From positions 1,364,001-1,428,000 of the forward strand of contig BCHU01000003.1 of NCBI GenBank assembly GCA_001599715.1: a stretch of DNA of 64,000 bases, in the 5' to 3' direction. The position numbers were made by a program, and so were the translations under genes. This document shows positions 57,001 to 64,000 of this stretch, in pieces. The stretch's first letter is position 1. Each line of letters starts with the position of its first letter. A model generated the notes under the pieces. The model did no database searches. It saw only the letters and a list, made by a program, of their open reading frames with translations, and had not been told where the DNA came from. The DNA is from Phaeotremella fagi (taxonomy: Eukaryota; Basidiomycota; Tremellomycetes; Tremellales; Phaeotremellaceae).

Positions 57001-58783
57001 GTCATCTGGTGATATTGATTCAATGGGAGTTTCCAGGAAATCAGCTTTCAACATCGATAGAGCCCTTTGAACGATAGCGGGTTCTTTGAGCTACGCTCGT
57101 TTCAGCTGTTTGTACATAAACATGAGAAAAACAATCAACTTACACCTCCACCAAGATCCATCCATAAGTTTATCAATTGCGCCCAGCTTTTCCCCTTGAA
57201 CCAAGAATCCCTGTCTTCTTTCCTGAGATCAACCATATTAATAACCCAATCGGTGACGACGTCGATACTATTCATGATCTGTCGCAAAGAATCAGGAGAA
57301 GCATTCGTCGTTAATGAGTTGAAAGCCTTATAAACTGCCTCCCAATATTGGATAGGTGTATTTTTCGATGGGGGATCTGAAGTTGTGATCGTGATTGACA
57401 GAGCCATAAACGATATTTGACGAATGTGGATGTCCATTTCGTTGTCCAATTTAAGTTTACTGGATAACGTGAAGAACTTGATCATGGATGAATTGACTGC
57501 TTGAGAAGGGGGATGTAGCGACATGACCAGTGGGTTCAACGTGTTACTATTTATTTCAGGTAATTTCAAAGTTGATCTATCGATTTGTTGAGGGTCTAAA
57601 ACCATAAGACATATCCAAGCATTTATCATTGCTTGGAATATGATGTATTGTACTTCTTCCGATAACTCATCTTTGTCTGATACGGGGAACGTGACTAGAT
57701 CAACCCATTGTGATTGTTCTGCAGATTTGGAACTTCCCTTTGAAGATATTGTCGATCGAGACGAAGAAGCTTTAGAAGATGGTGTCGTACTGGATACAGT
57801 TTTGACTTTCTGTTTAGTTTCAGGAATCGATCGAGGATTATAAAGCTTTAGAATGTAAGATCTAGAATTGAGTAGTAACATCTTGGCTTTCCGATACTAA
57901 ATATTTCGTTAGTCTTGAATATTGAAAGCACCGAAAAAGAACCTACCACTCCCAAAGCTATACATCTTACTATCAAAACTTGAACACATTTCTCAATCTT
58001 CAGAGAAAATTCCAAAGGCATTGAACCGTCTTCAACCAAACCTCTCAAAAGATCTAAAATCTTTTCACCATCTTCAATCAATTTTTCAACCGTTTCATCA
58101 GTGTTGGTGTGATTGGAATCAGGTTTATTGGGATTGTTACCGTTTTTCGTATCTTTGGTAGATGATGATGATGAGTATTGATATCCAGATGCTAAAATTT
58201 TAGACAGTGAAGCAAGAATTCCGTTGAATGTTGAAATCGCTTCCTTAGCCTCTTCAGTTGTCGGTTTACTTCTCCCGGACCCTGATTGCACTTTCCCAAC
58301 TCCGTTATCACTCTTCATGACTTCTTTACCTTTAACGGAGGGTACCGGTCGTAAATTAGAAACAGTTTTTGCTTTAGCTTTCGAAATTGTCGAAGTCGAA
58401 GCTGGATTGGTATCAACAGTTTTTATCTGTTCCACACCCTTGATCAATGTTTTCGGACGAACCGATGTTGAAGGTTTAGGTTGAGTTATAGGTTTAGAAG
58501 AAAGTTTTGATGTTGTACCTCGTCCAGACGAGGTCGAAGTGGAAGTAGAAGCTTTAGGTTGAGTGATGGTTAAAGTCCTCTGTAAGTGAGAGGAAAGATC
58601 AACGTCCACAGAGGAAGAGGGATTTGTTTCATTATCACCTGTTTGCGTCGTGACCCTCGTTCTAATTGCTTTTGATTTCGTAGGAGTCGTAGGTACTGTT
58701 GAAGTAGTTTTGGTAACTTTTATTCTTGTTCTCGTCGCCGTCGCTGTCGCTGCGGTTGTCGTTGCTGTCGACCTCGATACCAT
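51041..58783 (-). CDS. ESP1: Separase, cohesin-cleaving cysteine protease
   Basis: Separase cleaves the kleisin subunit of cohesin at anaphase onset. The peptidase C50 active site is plain near the C-terminus: LVLYFGHGGAQQYL with the catalytic His (codon 51502-51504), and ICASTMLWGCSSGEL with the catalytic Cys (codon 51424-51426). These are followed by GTPWNYIIAG and PSLIVNLWDVTDKEIDRLSY. It ends VVYGVPVYMD with TAA at 51041-51043. The start at 58783 opens a Ser/Thr/Lys-rich disordered segment of about 250 residues. A long helical region then shows EYYLQYAEKVAETVKSTVMI and similar repeats. Total length is about 2,100 residues over some 25 introns, in the usual range. It shares a 188-base divergent promoter with RPB10. 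Exon edges in the middle are approximate. Confidence 0.93.
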
Positions 58784-58971
58784 GGTGATATCTTGTTTGT
58801 GTTCGACTGAAAATAAAAAGAAACCAAAGTAAAAACAATCGCGTCGTTGTTATTGTTGAATGGAAGTAAAATGACGTGTATTTATTTATTATCAATCTTC
58901 AATCTAACATTTCTTCTTCGATAGATCTTGTCTGGTTCTAAACAAAAATACATATATCAATATAAATAAAA
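58784..58971. promoter_or_regulatory. Divergent promoter, ESP1 and RPB10
   Basis: Only 188 bases separate the two start codons. The sequence is A/T-rich with AATAAA-like stretches near both ends and no obvious TATA box. Confidence 0.5.
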
Positions 58972-59531
58972 ATGGTAAGTAAACAATCCCAAATCATCCT
59001 ACCTATCTGAATCCAATCCACCTTACTAGATTATCCCAGTTCGATGTTTCTCATGTGGGAAAGTTATCGGTAACTTATGGGAAAGTTATTTAGAACTTTT
59101 AGCGTCAGGTATCGAAGAGGGGTGAGTCAGTTGTCAAAACGTTTTCAACGATACAACTGATAACTCGTTTTCCAGTGTTGCTTTGGATACACTTCAACTG
59201 TGAGTTGTCCTCTTTGACTTTACATCAGCTATTCAAGAAAAGCTTTGGTTGGATTATGATTTTCCAATTTCATTTGATAACTCATGTAATTGAACTGACA
59301 TTCGTCTTGATATTCCAGAAAACGATATTGTTGTCGAAGAATGGTCCTCACACATGGTTAGTCATGACTTCGACAAATCGTCCAAAAACTAACATGACAA
59401 TCTCTAGTTGATCTAATAGAAAAACTTTTACTTTACAATCGTAAGCCCACCCCTCCAATTCATCATATCATCGTCAATCCAAAAACTGATCCAAATCTCC
59501 ATCAGCTCAGGAAAAGAATCATGGAAATTAG
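58972..59531 (+). CDS. RPB10: RPB10, shared RNA polymerase subunit (RPABC5)
   Basis: A zinc-binding subunit of about 70 residues shared by RNA polymerases I, II and III. The start codon 58972-58974 stands alone in exon 1; a 55-nt intron (58975-59029) follows directly. Spliced text reads [63 protein letters not shown] and PQEKNHGN. The CxxC and CC zinc ligands and the RCFSCGK and YCCRRM signatures are present. The final acceptor was chosen at ATCTCCATCAG because it gives YNPQEK, matching the usual YNPLEK; an acceptor four bases later would give a different tail. Stop TAG is at 59529-59531. Six exons for 70 residues is heavily split even for this genome. Confidence 0.95.
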
Positions 59532-59655
59532 ATGATCAGAGGGGAACCAAGACCCAAGGTGGCAATGACGAATACCCCAAGGAATCCATTTCAAAACCTG
59601 AAACAGATCTTGTATATCAATGTATAATATCATTTATATTCGCTACGATCTACTA

Positions 59656-61257
59656 TCAATACCTCCTAACACCACCTTCACCAGCGCACCAAATATCCTC
59701 TTCCAACCCCAAACTAAAAGATTCTACAGAAACAGCTTCCCAACCAGCGTATTCTTCTATCGTTTCAAAGTGAATCTCGTCGTTATCCCCTAAACTGATT
59801 TTCAATCTACAAGGTAAACCTGATGAAGTCCCAACCAACAGATCCTGCGATTTAAGTGTATCCGTCCTAGATGTCGAAATCGGGACGAACAATAAACTAT
59901 CTATCGAAGCTTCATTCCTTCTTATCAGAGTTACATCAGATTCCGAGTCCTGAATGTCATCTTGGTTCCCATCTTTGGTTTTGGTTAACGACCGAATAGT
60001 CCTGATAACAATGACACCATTAGAATGACCCGTCAAAACCAATCCCAAATCTTCAGAAACAGCCATCGAAACCAACTGAGAACCCCTAACCTCTTTCACC
60101 GAACCAACCAAAATCGGAGAAGCGGTCGAATCAGAAATCGACCAAACCCCCAACCTCCCATCTTGCAGTCCAACCAACCCAACCCCCTCCCCCTCCCCCG
60201 ATCCCAAACCCAAAACCCCACCCCAACCCTCGGAAAGAATTTCCAAACATTCCAAAGCCCCCCCAAATCCCCATTGAGAGATCTTTGTCCCTTTACCTAC
60301 ATCCCATAAAATACTGGTGTGGTCTTTACTGATTGATAAGATCTTCTTTCCTATCCCAAGGATTTTGGTTGATGTTATAGCTTTAGTATGGGATTTTAGG
60401 GTTCGTGGATTTATACCGTTTTCAGATGAGAAGATTCGGATTGATAGATCGGATGATGAGGTTAGGATTACCTTAATGATTATCAGTTTATAGTCGTGTT
60501 TGGTGTATGAATTAACATACTTTCCCACTAGGGAAATAATTGACTGAGAGTACATCACCAACATGACCTTGTAAGTCCAATTGTCCACCAGTAGACGAAG
60601 TCGAAGTAGGTACAACAACACAGTACCCATCGTTACCGCCCACCACTAAATGATTCGAATTCGGTGAATGACAGATGGAATTGATATGAAGTTCAGGCTA
60701 AGAGGTGGTTGTTAACAATTTACGACAGACGTTCCCAAAAAACAGAGTATTAGATGACCTACAGAAACACTCGATTTCTTTTTATAATCAGGTTGAATAA
60801 CTTGTTTAGGGAATCTAACGATCCGACCAAAAACATCTAAAGTCGGTATGGAAACCTGAAAAGTTGTCTAAAAAAAGATCAATCAATCAATCAATGCCTT
60901 AAATTTCCCATAAAGGTGTATTGAAATCAACATACACTATTGATCAATTCAACTTCAACCCCATCTCTCGATTTCAATACCAGTTGATCATCGATTTTCT
61001 GGATAGAGACTTTCCCATGAACACTAGAACAGCCATTTTTATACTGTATCCCAAAAGGTTATTCTTCTATCCAGAATAAAGGTGATGACTTACCCCTGAT
61101 ACCCATATATCTTCTTTTTCAACAATGTTCTGTAAAACGTCATCGATGACCGTCAACGTGTCGTGCTGTGATTAATTCGTTAAATACATTTAAATTGTGG
61201 AACCGGGGTTTAGCTCACTTGTATATCTATATATGATAGGTCATGGATTTCAACCAT
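59656..61257 (-). CDS. RPN14: WD40 proteasome chaperone, PAAF1/Rpn14-like
   Basis: PAAF1/Rpn14 binds Rpt ATPase subunits and helps assemble the proteasome regulatory particle. The start at 61257 gives MVEIHDLSYIDIQ. After an N-terminal strand-rich region, beta-propeller blades begin at PELHINSICHSPNSNHLVVG, followed by GGQLDLQGHVGDVLSVNYFP and LTSSSDLSIRIFSSENGINP. RTLKSHTKAITSTKILGIGK and KILSISKDHTSILWDVGKGT follow. The pairing of SDLSIRIFS and NPRTLKSHTKAIT is characteristic of this family rather than of generic WD40 proteins. It ends WCAGEGGVRRY with TGA at 59656-59658. Length is about 440 residues. Exons are small at the 5' end, then one large exon covers about 60480-59656. The main alternative is another WD40 protein. 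Confidence 0.78.
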
Positions 61258-61491
61258 TGCTAAGATAGTTGTTGATTTGGTTGGATTATAGAAATGAAAA
61301 CATGGAAATCTTGAAATTTAATTGAAATCTTACCAACGCTTCGTAACCAAGCGGGTAATCGAAATGGCTAATGGAACGGCAAATCATAACCATGTCATAC
61401 TTGCAGTCAACCATTCATCAATCCACCATCAAAAATCAATTCTTTTTCCCCAATCTACAAAACAATCCAATCAATCTCCCCCTACGCATCA

Positions 61492-62973
61492 GAAACCTTA
61501 ATCAACAATTTACCAGTCGTTCCCCTACCCGAAATATCAATTTGGGATTGAGCCACATCTTCCGCGGTAAAGTTGTAAATTTTATGAACCGCGAACTAAA
61601 GTAAAGTAATTCTATCAGCCATCATTATCAATTGACGTAGACACAAAACACACTTTTAAAGCACCAGATTGAATAGCTTCAAAGGCGTAGTTGGCGTATC
61701 TAGCGAAATCTTCTGGTTCACCTATGAACGAGGCTAATGTTGGTCGAGTTACTTTTAGGGATTTCGAGGTGAGTCTAGCTGGGGCGAACGCTGGTGGTGG
61801 ACCCTAAGTGTTTCATTAGCTTATAGCGAGCTGTTGAGAGGGTTGATTCAGACTTACAGAGGCGTTTCCGAATGTAACGATTGTAGCTACCAATTATTAA
61901 TTTGGTTCATGTTGAGAAACAAAATTACACTTACCTTTTTGACGAACTATCGAGAAGTTTTCTTCCCAGGTGTCTTTGCCTACACCATCGTAAGATACGT
62001 GAACACCTTTACCGTCGGTTAAGCGAAGAATCTAGAAGGGATTAGGAGTAGCACAATTGGAAGAAAAGGGACTCCCTACCTCTTTGACGTTATCCTCTGA
62101 GCTGTTGGTTGTAAGGAGAACATGATCAGCTCCATTGGCCTTTGCTAGATCGGCTTTCTCTTCTGTTGAAGTAGTTCCGATGACGTGTGCACCGATAGAT
62201 TTAGCGAGCTACAGTGGAGGTCATGGTCAGCATACTAGCATACAACGAAATCGAAAGGAAGAAAGATCATGATCATGATCATGATCATGATCATGATCCT
62301 GATAGACAAAAAGAACACGACAACAACCCAAAGAAACCATATGACCCACCTGGACCAACAACAATCCAACACCCCCAGCAGCAGCTCTAACAAGCACCCA
62401 ATCCCCCTTCTTAACCTCATAACTCTCTTTAACCAAATAAAGAGCCGTCAAACCCTGAGTAGCCAAACTAACTCCATCCTTACTATCAACCCCATCAGGC
62501 AGAGGTGCAACTTTCCACCAAGTAGCCGTTTGATATTCAGCGAAAGCGTTTCCTAAAGGGTTGAAAACGCGTTGACCGATTTCAAGTTTTGGTAGAGATG
62601 TTTTTGTTGAGGTGTAGATTGGGGATTTGGGGAGGGAGACTATTGTACCGACTACGTCTTGACCTTGGATGAAAGGGAGTGGTTTGGGATAGAGACCTGA
62701 TCTGAAATCTGGGTTTTGGGTTAGTTGGATTCGGATTAAAAGGTTGGACTTACAGTTATCGATATAGTTTACACCACTCCAATCAACTTTGATCAATACC
62801 TCATCGTCTTTAGGTGTTGGTACCGGAATCTCTCTCAAGACAGTTTTCTCAGGTCCACCATTCTCTTCGACCAGAATGGCTTTCATAGTTTTAGGGATAG
62901 CTGTGGACATTGTACGAGTTGTTTGTGATGATAATGTTCTTGTTCTTGTTATGTTTAGTAACGATCTTAACAT
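61492..62973 (-). CDS. ZTA1: NADPH:quinone oxidoreductase, zeta-crystallin type
   Basis: A zinc-free medium-chain dehydrogenase that reduces quinones with NADPH and protects against oxidative stress. Visible text: MKAILVEENGGPEKTVLRE, KVDWSGVNYIDNYFRSGLYP, FIQGQDVVGTIV, NAFAEYQTATWWKVAPLPDG, ATQGLTALYLVKESYEVKKG, and the nucleotide-binding VLVRAAAGGVGLLLVQLAKS followed by GAHVIGTTSTEEKADLAKAN. Later come VHVSYDGVGKDTWEENFSIV and GRTTGKLLI-like text ending KVSDA, with TAG at 61492-61494. The first ATG (62973) adds 21 residues, MLRSLLNITRTRTLSSQTTR, basic and hydroxylated like a mitochondrial presequence. A second ATG (62911) gives MSTAIPKTMK. About six introns are present; one carries a GATCAT repeat. 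The symbol follows yeast ZTA1. Confidence 0.87.
62265..62303. repeat. GATCAT hexanucleotide microsatellite
   Basis: Five GATCAT units plus a GATCCT unit and a final GAT, inside an intron of the quinone oxidoreductase gene. Each unit contains the palindrome ATGATCAT across its joins, so the run is self-complementary. Confidence 0.9.
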
Positions 62974-63336
62974 TAGATGTTGAGTGAGAAAGTGGATTAA
63001 ACCTACCGTATATATATACTTGTCCTCGAGTACTCGTACAGTTAATCACCTCATTTCGCATACATCCGCTTCACCTCCACTTTGATTCAGTGGCATCAGT
63101 GGATCGTGGCGAAGCTAAGCGATGTTGTACAACTAGTACTTACAAATACAGTACAACTCGGTATTTCCAATTTCAAAGCAACTCTGCATAATATTTGTAC
63201 TCAATCTACAACGTAAAACCTGAAAAAGCAGAGAATGAAATCCAGACCGCCCAAAATACCAATAATGATGACCAAGCTCAAATAAATCGATTACAATATT
63301 TCACTTTTATTATTCCCACCCCTACCTAACCCTTGA
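62974..63336 (-). promoter_or_regulatory. Quinone oxidoreductase promoter region
   Basis: About 363 bases between the oxidoreductase start and the next minus-strand gene end. An alternating TATATATATA tract at about 63008-63019 lies some 35-45 bases before the ATG and probably acts as a TATA element. No exon is supported. Confidence 0.5.
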
Positions 63337-63964
63337 TCACATCTCAACATCCCCCTCCCCCTCCCCCCCGCTCATCTTAACTTTCAAAACCCCAACAACA
63401 CATTCCCAAGCTCTCCCAACCTCCTTCCAGATCCTAACACAAGAGATACCCAAACAACACAAATTCTTCCAAACACCATGAATCCTCTCTAAAACATCTA
63501 ACAAACTTTTCAAATCTTTCCCCATCAAATACTCCCTAACCCCAAAATCGGGGTTCGAGTTTGGTAAACGGAGTAAAGAGGGGAATATTGATTTATCGGT
63601 TATGTGGAGAGCGGTGTGGATTAGGTTGAATGTTTCTGGGGATGGGAGAGGGAGGGGGATGATTTTAAGTTGTTTTTGAAAGTTTCGGGCTGGGGTTGGG
63701 GTTGGGGTTGATTCTGTTGATGTGGTTGAGTCGTCGGTGGTGGTACTACTGAAAGATCTGTCTGAGTCTGAACCAGAATTGGAGTTTTCTGTATCATTTT
63801 CATCGGATGAATCTTCAGCGATACTTTCCAACGTTGAGAACGTGTTCTCTCGAGATGATTTGATCGTGGATGGAGGTTGATGCTGAGACTCTGATTCCGA
63901 TTCCGATTCGGAAACTGAAAGCAAATTTGGCCAATAAGAACATTGAGTAGAATAAACCAATTGA
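63337..63964 (-). CDS. Partial gene, last exon; acidic Ser-rich linker plus conserved-looking tail
   Basis: This is the 3'-terminal exon of a minus-strand gene that runs off the window. A splice acceptor (CTGAC branch, TTTCTAG) precedes it at 63965-63966, and an upstream in-frame stop rules out simple extension. The exon first encodes a Ser/Glu-rich linker (SVSESESESES) and Thr/Ser-Pro runs. An ordered segment follows: KQLKIIPLPLPSPETFNLIH, TALHITDKSIFPSLLRLP, LKSLLDVLERIHGVWKNLCC, and LGISCVRIWKEVGRAWECVV. The ordered part recalls, from memory only, the C-terminal region of basidiomycete Clp1 (clampless) proteins. Stop is at 63337-63339. The identity remains open. Confidence 0.55.
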
Positions 63965-64000
63965 CTAGAAATTTGTCAGTCGGTACGTCCTTGAAAATGT

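Overview
The window is nuclear DNA from a basidiomycete fungus, most likely a tremellomycete of the Cryptococcus/Kwoniella type. Almost every gene is cut by many very short introns (about 38-60 nt, GTRNGT...CTRAY...YAG), genes lie close together on both strands, and the products are conserved fungal housekeeping proteins. The genus assignment is an inference from gene architecture and protein style; no database was consulted. I see no mobile element, CRISPR array or bacterial-type operon.

Layout. 1-4134: a minus-strand F-BAR/SH3 cytokinesis protein. 4578-7606: a fused biotin-synthesis enzyme (BioD-BioA). 7713-11041: VPS16 (HOPS/CORVET). 11179-11250: tRNA-Asp(GTC). 11707-18359: ATG2. 20036-21762: GSK3 kinase behind a long leader. 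22584-26319: a large Q/N-rich bHLH transcription factor. 26995-28881: class II fructose-bisphosphate aldolase. 29246-33459: CTR9 of the Paf1 complex. 33697-36585: threonyl-tRNA synthetase with two in-frame starts. 37403-39300: an amino-acid permease. 39446-40431: ESF2. 40711-44822: a gene-poor accessory stretch with three copies of a tiny Tyr/Ser/Asn-rich repeat protein (the third apparently broken) and one intronless orphan gene. 46498-50664: a class I cyclic-nucleotide phosphodiesterase with a receiver-like N-terminal half. 51041-58783: separase (ESP1). 58972-59531: RPB10. 59656-61257: a PAAF1/Rpn14-like WD40 proteasome chaperone. 61492-62973: a quinone oxidoreductase. 63337-63964: the last exon of an incomplete gene.

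Most genes are unrelated in pathway. Several themes recur: nutrient and stress signalling (GSK3, phosphodiesterase, permease, ATG2, VPS16), cell division (F-BAR protein, separase), gene expression (CTR9, RPB10, ESF2, ThrRS, tRNA-Asp) and proteasome assembly. Three divergent gene pairs share short promoters: F-BAR/bioDA, CTR9/ThrRS and ESP1/RPB10.

The most distinctive part is 40.7-44.8 kb. Copies A and B have four tiny exons with the same intron phases (0, 2, 1) and a nine-residue repeat of the form Y-x-Y-S-N-x-[DN]-G-S. Copy C keeps the equivalent of exons 2-4 but is out of frame at the exon 1/2 join. Other points worth attention are an 11-nt micro-exon inside the ATP-binding loop of the biotin enzyme, two strong hairpins between GSK3 and the bHLH gene, a pair of identical AGGCGCGCTA boxes in a divergent promoter, and two frame-preserving stop-free introns in ATG2. 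Exon boundaries were read by eye from splice consensus and reading frame, so individual junctions may be off by a few bases.
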